Origin: Aquilaria yunnanensis
Lineage: Eukaryota > Streptophyta > Magnoliopsida > Malvales > Thymelaeaceae
Reading direction: 5' to 3'
DNA length: 64,000 bases
NCBI GenBank assembly: GCA_039654915.1
Contig: CM077594.1
Location: 105,042,893 to 105,106,892, forward strand
Shown here: positions 35,219 to 46,526 of the stretch, piece by piece
Layout: the number at the start of each line of letters is the position of its first letter
How positions within the stretch are numbered: the first letter of the stretch is position 1
The notes under the pieces: generated by a model
The model's input: the letters and a program-made list of their open reading frames with translations, nothing else
Database searches by the model: none
What the model was told of the DNA's origin: nothing
Made by a program: the position numbers and the translations under genes

Positions 35219-35577
35219 ATAGAGCTCATGAGTATTGTTATTATTAAAGCATTGTTTTTTTTTTCTCATGTACTAATAAATTAGTTTTTTTGCTGAGTGA
35301 TATTTATTTTGCTCTATATATAACATTTTTTTATGTTTTTTTTGTACAAAAAAATATAATCTTTCATATATATTTTATTTATATTTGAAAAATTATGATG
35401 AGAAAAATTAGAATATATATAAAAATGTGCAAAAAAATAATTTAATTTATTTCATCTCAAGATAATATTCTATTTTTTTTTTGCAAAGACGGTAATGGTA
35501 TATGGCATAATATATCATGCATGCAGTAAAATTTACAGGGTATAATATACCTAGTGGTAATGGCATTTAATACCTTG

Positions 35578-36342
35578 GTGACTAGCTTATTAATGAGTAA
35601 AAAAAGTGTTATTTTTTTTCTCTACATTAATCATTTGCAACATTAAATTTCATCGCAAACCAACCATCAAGCAACAATTTTGATCATATCAATTATCCGG
35701 TGGTTTAAGAAAACAAAAAGGGTGGGAAAAAAGAAATTGCTCATGAGTAATGCAGCAATAAAAGTGAACAATTTACTTTATCACAAAACTGATGACATAT
35801 TGTCTCAATTCATCCATATATTTTTTGTTTCACGAGTAGCCCCTTTATTTGTTTATATCAAAGACGCAACAAAATCAGAAAATGTGAGACATAATTATAA
35901 CATAGGTGGGAAGAATCAGAGATAATTTAGCTTTAGGCGGGGACTTGGTGTAACATTTTTGTTTTGGGTTGGAAGAGGTTAGGCTAAGTTAAACTTAAAG
36001 AGTTATAGAGTCACTTCGAGTTTTATCGGGTTTTGCAATCCCAACTTGAACCAACCTGCTTTCATTTAGCAGATTTCTTAGTTTTAACAATCCAAATAAA
36101 CCTACACCCGTATGATTGTCAGATTGAGTCTGTTTGGATCACTTAGTTTTGCAGATATCAAGTTGGATGAACACCTCGTCTAAAGTCTCTATTGCAGTTA
36201 AAATTTGCAGATATACATGAAATTCTCAATAGTCACATCACCTATTTTTTTAATACTAAAAAACATTTGTACAAGTATTAGATAACGATATCTATGTTAC
36301 TAGTTAAAGGGAGTAAGGTCATTTGCTTATTTCTTAAAAGGC
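35578..36342. other. Gene-free stretch
   Basis: AT-rich sequence with short open frames only. No element ends were recognised. Confidence 0.4.
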
Positions 36343-36965
36343 GAAAACCTCAAAATTGCCACTAATATTTTGGGTTAGGATCAAATTTGCCATTAATTAT
36401 TGTTTGACCTAAATTTCCCACTAATATTTTAAAATGGTTCAAATTACACATTAGTACTTCAAAATTAGTGCAGATTTGCTATTGACCGTTAAAAGGCTAA
36501 TAGCGAAGGGGGAAAAGTAGCATATTTTGAATTTTTTAAGTTGATAATGTTCCCAACAGTAAATTGGATCTTAAACCCAAACCTCTAGTTCTAGCGGCTT
36601 TGAAAATTAAATACTAATGAAGAAAAGCTGGCAAAAAAGAAAACCTAACTGAGAAAATCAAGCTCGGCCAAATCCATGAAACTAATCCAATATGGAGCTA
36701 TAAAACTGTAAGAGAAAACAGATAAATTACCTAAAATCTCTAAGTTTGTTAAAAGTTACATTGTCATCTAAAATTTCAAAACCTGCTACCTTCTTATCTT
36801 TTCTATTAGCCGTTTAACGGTTAGTGGCCAACTTGGGCCAATTTTGAAACATGAATGAGCAATTTAAACCATTTTAAAATGTTAATATGAAATTTAGGAT
36901 TACAAGTTTATTGGCAAATTTAGGCACAATCTAAAAATATTAGTTGCAAATTTGAAACTTTTGTC
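36343..36965. mobile_element. TIR element, probably MULE-like
   Basis: The left arm (AAAACCTCAAAATTGCCACT, then TTAAAATGGTTCAAATT, then CCGTTAAAAGGCTAATAG) is the diverged reverse complement of the right arm (CTATTAGCCGTTTAACGG, AATTTAAACCATTTTAAAAT, ATATTAGTTGCAAATTTG). The arms are about 160 bp. No reliable target duplication and no coding content were found. The arms resemble those at 61780-62500 in wording. Confidence 0.55.
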
Positions 36966-37024
36966 TTTCTTTGAGTTGAAGGGTGAGAATCAAACCTCAT
37001 TTGGAGCAGTTATCCTTAGGAAAG

Positions 37025-37590
37025 CCTAAAACCCTTTTGCTTCCTAAACTTTGGCAACTTAGACTTTTTACCAGTTTAATTTTGACCTGGGTTCTCGTAC
37101 CCCTTAAGCTTTGAAAATTGGTACATTTTACCCTTTGACTCATTTAGAATGTTGTTTATGTTACATAAGGATCAAAATAAAGATAAAACAAAAGATGAAC
37201 GACTAACTAGTCATTTTTCCCTCATAAATTTCTAGTTCTGTGAAACAAGTTGGGTATTAAAATTAAGTTAATTATACTTTGGCGCAAAATGTTGGTTAGA
37301 TTATGTAAATTATACATGGTCAGTGGTTCCCTTAATTACTCGAATCTAGAAGATTAAAGTAAATGATCAAAATAATGTAAAAGTCAAGAAAAATGGTTAG
37401 TTAGCCATTCATTTTCCATTTTATTTTTCATTTTTTGTCTTCATATAGGTTAAACAGTCTTTTGAATAGGTTGTGGGGGAAAAATATGCTAATTCTCAAA
37501 ATTAAAGGGGTGAATGAACCCAAATTAAAGTTCAATAGATAAAATATTTGAATAACAAAGTTTAGATGGTGAAAAGGTTTTTAGGTGGAA
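37025..37590. mobile_element. TIR element, probably MULE-like
   Basis: The left arm (AAACCCTTTTGCTTCCTAAAC, with CATTTTACCCTTTGACTCAT) is partly inverted in the right arm near 37450-37590 (GGGTGAATGAACCC, CAAAGTTTAGATGGTGAAAAGG). The repeats are diverged and the ends are approximate. Confidence 0.4.
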
Positions 37591-37599
37591 GAAAAATTG

Positions 37600-39269
37600 T
37601 TTATGAAATCTTATGACCTACATCCACTTGTGAAAAATGCGCACATTTTTTTCTATGATGACTTACTGCCTGTTCGGCAGCAATTAATGCACTCGCATTA
37701 ACACATTTTTTAATACAAGCACGTGCATACAATGTGGGACTAGTAGTTTAGTCTTTCTTCTTGCCCCTGAACTTTATGTTATTTACGATCACTTACCAGC
37801 CTTTTGCTTATGTCTTTATTTTCTGCAAATTCTTGTTGAAAACAGATGTCACAATCCAGAAGCTACTGTTGATATCTTTCAAGTCTCTATTATTTGTTTG
37901 CACATCGAGATCTATGCGACACTTCATGGGTTTGAACTCTTCTTCTGGTGCAACCTTCAGCTCCAATTCCTCCACTATTTCTTCTTCAACTTCTTTTGAA
38001 TTACAGCCTGAGATTTAATTATATTGGGTTCTTCTTTGGCAATTTTCTATTTCCCTACCTTTATGACCTTCATCCTTGTTGTGTTTCCTCCTCGTTCTTG
38101 CTCTCAGAATTTCCTTATTCTTTACTCTCCAAATGTCAAAGAAGTCCTCATTCTTAAAAGCACAGAATTACTTGGCATGCCGGAGATCAAGGAAGAAGCA
38201 CCATGGGAAGAGGGACCACCACCAGAAGGGGTAATACAAGGCTTGAAGACTGCCTTAAGGGCTTTGGTGGTGGTGGAGGACGTAGGTGATTTCCAAGTAG
38301 AAGAGGCAGTAAAGAAGGAAAGATGGCCTTAAGGGCTATGGTGGCGATGGAGGAGGTAAGTGGTTTTTGAGAAGAAGAAGCGGTAGAGGGGAAGAGAATG
38401 GTTCAAGGAAAGAAAGGAGCTCACTGAGGCATACAGGGCAGAAGCCAGTAAAAGGATGGTAAGGCTACGGCAGAGGTAGAGGGATGGTGCAGTTGCAATC
38501 CAAACGATCAAGACAGAAGCGACTTGTCCTCAAGCTGTAAATAGAGCCAACTATGGGGGCAAATATAAACATTTTTTCACTTAGGGCCCTACCTTAAACC
38601 AATAACACAATGCGTGTTAGTGAACCCAAAATGAACTGGGCCTTAGTCAGAGGTGCCTATTGCTTTTGTATCACTTTGGCTGAGATGTTATTTGCTAATA
38701 TATAAATTAATTTATGGTTTAAAAATTTGATATCGGTAACAGAGGATAAGGTAAATTCATTTTTGAAGTAAAGTATAGGTTTTTAAGTAGTACAAATAAA
38801 CATTAATTTCTTGTAAATTTTAGGGGTTTCCTATATTTGAAATCTATTGAGGATATTTGGGGGAAAAAATTTGTTGAGGATAAGAATTAAATATAAAGGT
38901 AAAAATAAGAATATCAGGGATAATTTACCTAAAAATTTACTAAATTCTCTATTTGTCTCAAGTTTTTTGCATCATTCACTATTCATAGTAAATTAATTAT
39001 GATTTTTTATCTTCAACATTTTAGTATATAAATGCAAAACTCTTATATACAAATGATAAATGAAAAATTATAGTTTTAAAATATATTTTTTTTAATTTTT
39101 TAAAAAATAATAATATGAATAAAGTTAATTCAAGTTTAAGTCAAAAAATAAAATGTATTAATAAACATGAGTATTTAGAAGTTTGGATAAGAAATTTGTA
39201 CAAAATTCTATATGACAGCATTTAATTTGTTCTAGAAAGACTAACATGCTATACTTATCTTTTTAACCA
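37600..39269. other. Intergenic; possible decayed hAT-like element, no gene
   Basis: 37666-38640 carries loosely inverted ends (CTGCCTGTTCGGCAGCAA against a GGGCC-containing right end), but no target duplication. Small overlapping frames at 37760-38510 have no domain. 38945-39170 is a decayed Stowaway-like sequence. Confidence 0.35.
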
Positions 39270-39279
39270 TAAAATAAAT

Positions 39280-40136
39280 GCCAAAATGCACATATGGTCC
39301 TCCAACTTTGTTGACTCAAGCGAGTTAGTCATTTAATTTCAACTAAGTGCGAATTAGTCCCTTAACTTTGAAAAATTGAGCGAGTTAGTCCCTCGGTGTA
39401 CGGAATGACAAACGGCGTTTCTTTTGTCTCCTCACAGTTAGCTTCTTGCTCCAACGCCGCCTAATCTCTTCCCCACCGGCGTTGACTTCCTTCTTCTACC
39501 AGCCTTCTTCTCCCCCTCGCCGTCAACCTCGCCTTTCCTCTCATCGTGTCGGTCTAGTCTCTCATCTCCCATCAGTATCGCATCTCCTCCCGTTGGTCCC
39601 TCGCCACTCAAACAACCATTTTTCCGGGAGTTGGAGCCGATTCGCCGATTAGCTCGTTGGAGTGGGAGCCAATGTGAATGCTAGAAGTAGGAGCCAAGTG
39701 GAGCACTGGAAGTGGGAGCATCGGGCTCGATTTCACGAACGGAGGAGAGAACGTGGGTTGAAGCTACGAGAATCGCCGGAGGAGGAACGAGACCGTGAGT
39801 CTCATCTCCGCTGAATCGATCGATTCTCTAGCCGGGAGTGGGAGCGTCGAGGTCGATTTCGTCGATTGACCGAGAGTTGGAGTCGATTCGTCGACGAGTG
39901 TCTTGCTGCCGGCGCCAGACCTCTGTTTTTAAGCCGCTCGAACAAATGGCGTCAAGTCACAATGTTTCAAGCTGGACCCTTTCCGTTAGACATGGACTAA
40001 ATTGTTTAGTTTAGCAGATTTTAGAGACTAACACCCTTAATCCGGAAAGTTAGAGGACTAACTCACATTGAGTCAAACAAAAAGGACTAACTCGCTCGAG
40101 TTTACCAAGTTGAAGGACCATATGCACATTTTGGCC
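39280..40136. mobile_element. MULE-like element with exact 10-bp target duplication
   Basis: The left end GCCAAAATGCACATATGGTC and its inverted right end at 40116-40135 lead into about 120-bp arms rich in GAGTTAGTC/GACTAACTC. taaaataaat is found exactly at 39270-39279 and 40137-40146. The 39410-39960 interior is GC-rich, with repeated GTGGGAGC/CGATTTCG units and no recognisable protein. The termini share vocabulary with 46527-48213. Confidence 0.75.
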
Positions 40137-40712
40137 TAAAATAAATTATAACATAGAGAGTTTTATAAAATATTTTAGTAGAAACCTTTTAATATATGTG
40201 GTATTACTCATTACCAATATGTTGCTATTTTTTCTGTCACATCATTTTCTGCTAGGGTTGGCGAAACACGGTTAACGTTTCAATGGAAAGTGTAAATTTT
40301 CATACAAATTAAGGATTAAAGAAATAAAAAATACAGTTTTATGTTTATGAAATATGAGAAAATATATGTAAATTTGTCAAATCTTTTGAAAAGTTTTTTA
40401 GGAGGTTTCTGAAAAATTAAGACGCTTGGACGCATGGTAGGTGGCGCCAAAAAAAAAAAAATCAAGGAAAGGGGACGCAGGGTTCTGGTTCTGCCTTGTG
40501 GACACACGTTCGTGACCAGTGTAGGGCCGAGGCATACCCGACAACAAGGACGGAGACGCCGTCTGTCAACCCAACGAGTACTTCTTCTAAAGCCTATGCC
40601 ATGCCTCATGTCCGGCAATAAATTAAAAGCCAAGTACAAATATGTGCTTCACTCGGCCAACATTGATTTTTTTTAGGGGTAAAGCTAAAGGGCATATTAA
40701 AAAATAAATATT

Positions 40713-41269
40713 AAGGCTTAACTATAAGATTAGCCCCTGAACTATGCTAACTCGTGCAAGTTGGTTTAAAATTCAGTACTCATTAAAATTTAGCCCATGA
40801 ACTTTGAAAATGTATGTACTTCAATCCAATTGTTACAGCACTAACACACGTCGTTTAGGATAAGAGTGAGATGGCGATGGGTTACTAAGGTGGGGGTAGG
40901 TGGGGAAATGTGAAGCTAATGTGGAGATAGAAGGTAGGTGACGGAGCGAAGCTCTTTTTCTATTTCTTTTTCTCTATTTTTTTTGTATGTGGCGATGGAT
41001 GGCCTGGGGCGATGAAGGGCAAAGTGAACGTGCAAGAATTGTGCAACAGAGAAGATTTTGTAATGGCTGACAGGGTTGAAGATATTGTGCCCTTAGCCAC
41101 CCATTGCCACCTGACCTTCACCCTAAACGTCATCCATTAGATACTATAGCTATTGAACTGAAGTACATACATTTACAAAGTTCAGGGGCCAAGTTTTAGT
41201 ATCTATTGAGTTTTGGACCAACTTGCTTAAGTTGGTAAAATTTGAGGGCTAATTGAACAGCTAGGCCTA
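40713..41269. mobile_element. TIR element, probably MULE-like
   Basis: The left arm (AGGCTTAACTATAAGATTAG, CAAGTTGGT, GAAAATGTATGTACTTCA) is mirrored by the right arm (GAAGTACATACATTTACAAA, ACCAACTTGC, GCTAATTGAACAGCTAGGCC). The arms are about 150 bp and the interior is GC-richer. The target duplication was not resolved. Confidence 0.6.
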
Positions 41270-41329
41270 AAAATTTTAAAGACATCTAACATATGGGGAA
41301 AACCAAAATATTAAAATTTATAAATAATT

Positions 41330-42000
41330 TAAGTGTAATAATCCATTAATTGTAATTTTTTTATGATATTATTTAATTTAATTTAATACAAAATAATTTA
41401 TTTTTATTTTTATATTTTTATGAAACTAATTCCATTTGAAAGCTAGTTTTTTAGGTGTAATAATTCATTAATTGTAAACTTTTTATAATATTACTAATTT
41501 TTAATGATTTTTTAGGTATTAAAGGGAAATTTTCATAAAAATTTAATAATATCATATTTTTTTTTTAATAGACGACATCTACATAATATTAAATTTTAAA
41601 TGAAATTGGTTCCAAATAAAAAAGATGTAAAATAAAAATAGCTATTTTAAATTAATGAGCCACTTTTTTTTAACTTAAGTTAGTTGACTTGTTTTTACTT
41701 TCACATTTTTTTTATTTGAAACTAGTTTTATTTGAAAGCCAATATTATATAGATATAATAATTCATTTGAAAGTAAATTTTTATGATTTTGTTAAATTTT
41801 TATGAATTTTTTAATGCCTTAAATGAGAAAAATTAATAAAATTTTTTGTGAGATACAAATTTTTTTTTTTAATAGATTATTGTAGTTACATAATATTGGT
41901 TTTTAATTAAAATTAGTTATGGGAAAAAATACGTAAAAAAAATAAATTATTTTGGAGTCAATTAATTTAAGTTAAAACAAATTGGGTGTAAGTTAACTTA
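41330..42000 (+). repeat. Degenerate AT-rich tandem repeat, ~297-bp period
   Basis: GAAACTAATTCCATTTGAAAG at 41421 recurs as GAAACTAGTTTTATTTGAAAG at 41718. Each is followed by a TATAATAATTCATT-type tract, then a long T run and AATAGA, in the same order. A partial unit precedes them near 41335. The sequence is diverged and non-coding. Confidence 0.55.
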
Positions 42001-43290
42001 AGTTAAAATGAATTAATTTTAAAAGCACTAAAATTTGATCTTATAGTTCTCACTAGCTCAATATGATTCACACGGACATAGGTATCAAAACAAATCTTTT
42101 CCATCACCTACTGCATTATAATATGAGTCTCGTTGTGACATCGATTGTTTTGTTTTTTTCTATATATAATAGATGACAGCTGAGAAGACAAGCACTACAA
42201 AATAAATACACAAAAATGATTGACAATTGTTGTTTAATTTCAGTCATGATAAACATTCAATTGCTCTTATATGGGCCATGGGTAGTCAGGGACTAATTAG
42301 TGAATAAAAATGTTAGTCGTTGCTCAATTAGTCACTAATCAATCACTAATTGGCACAAAATTTAAACTAGTCAGTTGCCAGTTAGTAGTAGCTACTAGCC
42401 AATTAATCACAATTCAGTTGCCCTTAGCATTGAAAACCTCTCCCAATAGCTCATTCTCCCTTATTCTTCCATTTCCAAACTCGTTGCATCTCATGTCTCT
42501 CACTGTTGCGTTCTCCTTCTCTAGGATTAGTTGTAGTAGTTTACTTTAGATATCTTCCTTATTTCTCTACTAGCATTCCATCCCCCTCCACCGTAAACAT
42601 ATCAGCCAATGCTCGACCTAGGCAAGATGCAGGTGTCATTTTCTGATAGCCCTTGTCTAACTTTGCAGACACATCTTGGAATTTACACACCCGAGACGCA
42701 AAGCTACTGATCTCGAACAAATAGAGGACTAGACCTCTCATGACCGTCGAGCTCAGGATGATTGAGCTGATGATGTTCAACTTCAACCAAAGAAGACTTT
42801 ATACACAACTACCTTCGTCATTCTTAAGGATTTTGATTTATTTTTTGAAAAAGCACTTTAAAGAAATAGTAAATAGAAAATGAAAATAAATAATAGAAAT
42901 TAAAAATGAAAACTGGCTTGAATATCCAAACGTAGCCAATTTTGCATTTTAGTGAGTTGTAGTTACACTTTGCCTCGAGAAGTTTTATGATAACTATATT
43001 TTCATTTTTCTAACTTTTTATGCCTCTCATGTCTACGGATAGTTGTAAATTTACCAGAACGGAGAAGGCGCGAATTCATGAGAAGAGAAAAGAAAACTGC
43101 CTTGTCACTTGTTATTCTCATCTCGATTAATCCCTCGAATCTGAAGACAAAGAAGCTTGGAAGAGCTGACTCGTGTCTTGAGCTAACCAAGTCTGCTGAC
43201 GCTCGGATGAAAAACTTTATAGATAACATTACAAAAATGCCCCTCCATTCAAAACGCTGACTGAACACCGGTTTTTAATTCCCTCGACCA
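42001..43290. other. Intergenic, upstream of the glutaredoxin gene
   Basis: No supported gene. A 75-codon minus-strand frame at 42559-42786 is plausible in composition but isolated and unrecognised. Confidence 0.4.
43197..43201 (+). promoter_or_regulatory. TGACG motif upstream of the glutaredoxin gene
   Basis: TGACG is the core site of TGA bZIP factors, the known partners of CC-type glutaredoxins. It lies about 100 bp upstream of the TATA box. A five-base match is weak evidence on its own. Confidence 0.25.
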
Positions 43291-43297
43291 TTCCCTC

Positions 43298-43305
43298 TAT
43301 AAATA
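43298..43305 (+). promoter_or_regulatory. TATA box of the glutaredoxin gene
   Basis: TATAAATA in the context CCCTC-TATAAATA-CGCAG, 74 bases before the ATG. This leaves a short leader, typical of ROXY genes. Confidence 0.7.
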
Positions 43306-43378
43306 CGCAGTAGAGGCCAGAGCCTCCCTTCACCTCACTTCACTGCAACACATTCCTCGGAAACTTGTCTGATACAAT

Positions 43379-43753
43379 ATGCATTTCCAGGCGCAGCCAT
43401 GGGCTTCCTACGTTCCGGAGAGGAGTGTGGCCGGCGACCCGTACGAGCGGATAGAGAGGCTAGCGGCGGAGAACGCAGTGGTGATATTCAGCATAAGCAC
43501 CTGCTGCATGTGCCACGCCATCAAACGGCTCTTCTGCGGGATGGGGGTGAACCCGACAGTGTACGAGCTGGACCACGACCCCAGAGGGAAGGAAATGGAG
43601 AAGGCTCTCCTCCGCCTCCTCGGCGGGGCCTCCGCCCTCCCGGTCGTCTTCATCGGCGGCAAGTTGGTCGGCGCCATGGACCGCGTCATGGCCTCCCACA
43701 TCAATGGCTCGCTCGTCCCCCTCCTTAAGGAAGCTGGCGCGCTCTGGCTTTGA
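43379..43753 (+). CDS. CC-type glutaredoxin (ROXY family)
   Basis: An intronless 124-residue protein of the land-plant CC-type class. The active site is CCMC (residues 42-45, in [13 protein letters not shown]). LPVVFIGGK (87-95) supplies the cis-Pro and glutathione-binding groove, followed by [15 protein letters not shown]. The C terminus carries the SLVPLL segment and ends ALWL (121-124), the features that in Arabidopsis ROXYs mediate binding of TGA transcription factors and TOPLESS-type corepressors. Such proteins act mainly in the nucleus to modulate TGA-dependent programmes in petal and anther development, jasmonate and nitrogen responses. The length is slightly under ROXY1 (136) because the stretch after LLGG is shorter. 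The CCMC active site groups it with the ROXY1/ROXY2 side rather than CCLC/CCMS members; the exact orthologue cannot be decided. Coding GC is much higher than in the flanks. Confidence 0.93.
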   Translation: MHFQAQPWASYVPERSVAGDPYERIERLAAENAVVIFSISTCCMCHAIKRLFCGMGVNPTVYELDHDPRGKEMEKALLRLLGGASALPVVFIGGKLVGAMDRVMASHINGSLVPLLKEAGALWL

Positions 43754-44761
43754 GATATATATATCCGGAAATATATAAGTATTAAGCTGATTAACTAATT
43801 TTTCTCCTTCCCCCTTTACATATCTTAACAGCTTTTGAAGACCCAGGGAAAAACAAAATTATACAGGGAATTAGGAAAAACAGAGGAAGAGGAGTGTTGT
43901 TTTGCGTTTGTGCGTCTGATCAGCTTGGGATGGTGCTAGTTACTACTACTAATTACTAGTACTACCATTTTAGGACGCGTCTCTTTTTGTACTCGCTACA
44001 CTTCTCTGCTTTCAGAGATCAGGATGTAATTGCTCCCTCCTCTGTATAGAAAGCAAAATGCTTTTTCATGTTATGAAAAAAAAAACCTTTCTTTTTTTTT
44101 TTCTATGATTAATTTGATTTAAATTCGTTTGACTTGTTAGTCTGCATAAAAGAGAGTAACCAATATAAAGTGAATAGTTAAACATAAAAATTTGGATATG
44201 AATTCAGTTGAACTGAGAAGGTTCACTAAGTACAGTATAGGTTCGTCTGCTTGAGGCATCGTCTCCCTTAACAAGCTCACCGTGGTCCGAGACATAACCC
44301 TTCCCCAGCTGGGCCTTCCAGTTCCAGAAGAAAAAAAAAAGAAAAAGAAGTAGTAAAACATTCAATTCATATAAGCATAACAGAATGCAGGCAGAGAGAA
44401 TTGTCTGGCCTTGGGACAAACATAGATGGGTGGGGTGGCTGGTTGTCCCTGATTTGTTGTCTAGTTTGACTTTTGACAGACGCGTGGCCGAGAGAAACAG
44501 AGTATTTACTAGACCTGCGCAAGGTAAAAAACACAATTACAGCAGCAGCTAGAGATTTGGGTTTCCTACAGCCAGTGCCAGCCACTGCTTGTATTTACTG
44601 CTTTTCCGGCATGAAACTAGCCGAGTTAACGTGAAGAGTGAAGACCTCGATCAGCTTGCCGCTTCCACAGTTTCCTCTTTTGTTTTGGTGGCCCTTTCGG
44701 GTGTTACTGCGAATTAAACAGCCCATTGGTACCATACGACGGTCTCGTTGGATAAATAATA
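43754..44761. other. 3' flank of glutaredoxin gene; no further gene seen
   Basis: AT-rich 3' UTR-like sequence, then short overlapping minus-strand frames without recognisable content. Confidence 0.35.
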
Positions 44762-45111
44762 CTCCTCTATTTCATTTTACTTGAAATATTTTTTTGGATA
44801 TAAAGATTAAGATGTATATAATTTGTGTTATTTTTTTTAATTTTACTCATCAAATTAAAATTAATTTTTTTTAGATTTTCTGTAGTGAGAGTTTAAATAA
44901 TGATTAAAAAAAAATTCTTTTTTCTGGTTTTGTGCAAAGAGAAATTGAGTGAAGATTAAAAAAAATATTTTATTAAATTTTGTGTAGTAAAAATTTAAAT
45001 TGAGGTAAAAGAGTAAATTGATTGTTTAAAATTTTCTAAAAAAAAAAACATTTTAACCTTTTTGGGACATTAAAAAAGGAATATATTTTAACTAAAATGA
45101 GACGGAGGGAA
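44762..45111. mobile_element. Stowaway-type MITE
   Basis: The left end CTCCTCTATTTCATTTTACT and the right end TGAGACGGAGGGAA are inverted and flanked by TA. The interior (GATTAAGATGTATATAATTTG, GTTTAAATAATGATTAAAAA) matches the MITE at 6905-7196. Confidence 0.75.
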
Positions 45112-45213
45112 TACTAGTATCTACTGACATCTATTCAACTAATTAGGATAAAATTTTCCAAGCCAATGCCAAATTCCCAATTAGTATAAAAAATATTTAT
45201 ACAAAAAATAATA

Positions 45214-45885
45214 CTCCCTCCGTCCCACATTTTTTGCAAAATTTTCCTTTTTAAGTCGTCCCAAATTCTTTGAAACATTTCCTTATTTAGTAAACTTTTA
45301 TAATCTCATTTACCATTATACCTCAATTTTAAGTCATCTCTCTCTCTCTCTCTCTCTCTCTTCTCGCTCACTCACTCGCTCTTCACCAATTCGTCTCTGC
45401 TCTCACATTCTCTTTTATCTGCCTATGATTCCGGTGAAGATTCCGACGGTGGTCGAAGACAATTAGATGGCGGAGATCGGCAACGAGGTGACGGACTGAG
45501 ATTCAACGGTGATTCGACTGGGGAGGCGATTCGACGGTGATAGGGAATGAGGCGACGAATGACGATTTGATGGCGGAGATAGGTGACAGACGGAGGCGAC
45601 AGACAGAGGAGACGAGGCAGAGGCAGATCGACGCGAATCGTTTGTGACGGTAGATCGAGGTGAATCGTTGTCGTCTATCGACTCCGGTTGCTCTGATCGA
45701 CCGATTCACACCGGGACAGGGACTGGGACAACTAAAATGGAGATGGAGGCAGGTTTGGCCAAAAACGGGAAGGCGAAAAAACGGCAGAGAAGAAAAGGGT
45801 AAAACTGGGAACAATGGTAAAAAGTGATGCTACATAAAACTTTGTGGCAAATCAAAACATTTCAAACAACTCGAGACAGAGGGAG
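45214..45885. mobile_element. Stowaway-type element with GC-rich interior
   Basis: CTCCCTCCGTCCCACATTTT at the left and GACAGAGGGAG at the right are flanked by TA (45212-45213, 45886-45887). The outer 100 bp resemble 25984-26759. The 672-bp element has a (TC)n run at 45338-45361 and a GC-rich centre (45420-45800) full of GGCGA/ACGGTGAT units, unrelated in sequence to the interior of the other. Confidence 0.75.
45338..45361. repeat. (TC)n microsatellite
   Basis: About twelve TC units inside the Stowaway-type element. Confidence 0.8.
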
Positions 45886-46526
45886 TAGCTTTTAATTATT
45901 ATGTCATTACTTGTAAACCTCATCAGATTAAATTTAAAACAACATATAACATAGCTTTATAGCTTTTATATGCTAGTTTTGTACAAGTTGAATATAATTG
46001 AAGATAAAATTAAGGAGAGTCGTCTAAAAGATTTAGTTTTATGTATTTAATTGAAGGCAAGGCGAGGCCGGTGACCGAGTAAAGGAGCGGGTAAGGTGGG
46101 CGGCCCGAATAAGATCACGCTGTGAATATTTGCTCCGACAAACATGTTTCTCTGTTTGCTCATTTGTCTACGTATGCAACTTTTTGGGGGGAGAAAAAAG
46201 TAGAAGAACAGTGAGATTTGGATTGACTAAATAATAGGGGGAAAAATAAGATTGGCAATGGCTAGGGAATAAAGGAAAGGATCTGATACATTAATTGTAT
46301 TGGCGAGGTCACACATATTCATCTTTGATCTTTCAATATTCCCAAACCCCAGCCCAGGCGGGTGGGCTGAACTCTGTAGATAAGGAAAAAGGTTTTTGGA
46401 GGAGACCCCATTTGAGGCCGACTACGAATATTTTGACTAGATCATCATGGATTAACTCTCTCAATCTCATAAAGTTTATTATTTTTTAAACTTTTTAATA
46501 TAGAATCTGTTTTTTCATTTTTTTAC

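Larger units (their letters stand above)
33689..35577. mobile_element. hAT element copy B, split by a MULE-like element
   Basis: The left part (CATGGTATTGTAGCTAACC onward, 33689-34006) and the right part (35170-35577, ending CATTTAATACCTTG) align with the two ends of the uninterrupted copy at 62581-63323, including AAATTATGATGAGAAAAATT. The MULE-like element 34007-35159 sits between them. A clear 8-bp duplication was not found for this copy. Confidence 0.7.

Noticed and set aside
37666..38640. Possible hAT-like element with ORFs inside
   Set aside because: The end inversion is loose and the flanks do not repeat; noted only in the intergenic entry.
42559..42786. 75-codon minus-strand ORF
   Set aside because: Composition is passable, but there is no family, neighbouring exon or promoter; left unannotated.
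43399..43728. Alternative-frame ORFs overlapping the glutaredoxin gene
   Set aside because: They are shadows of a GC-rich coding sequence; the CCMC/ALWL frame is clearly the real one.
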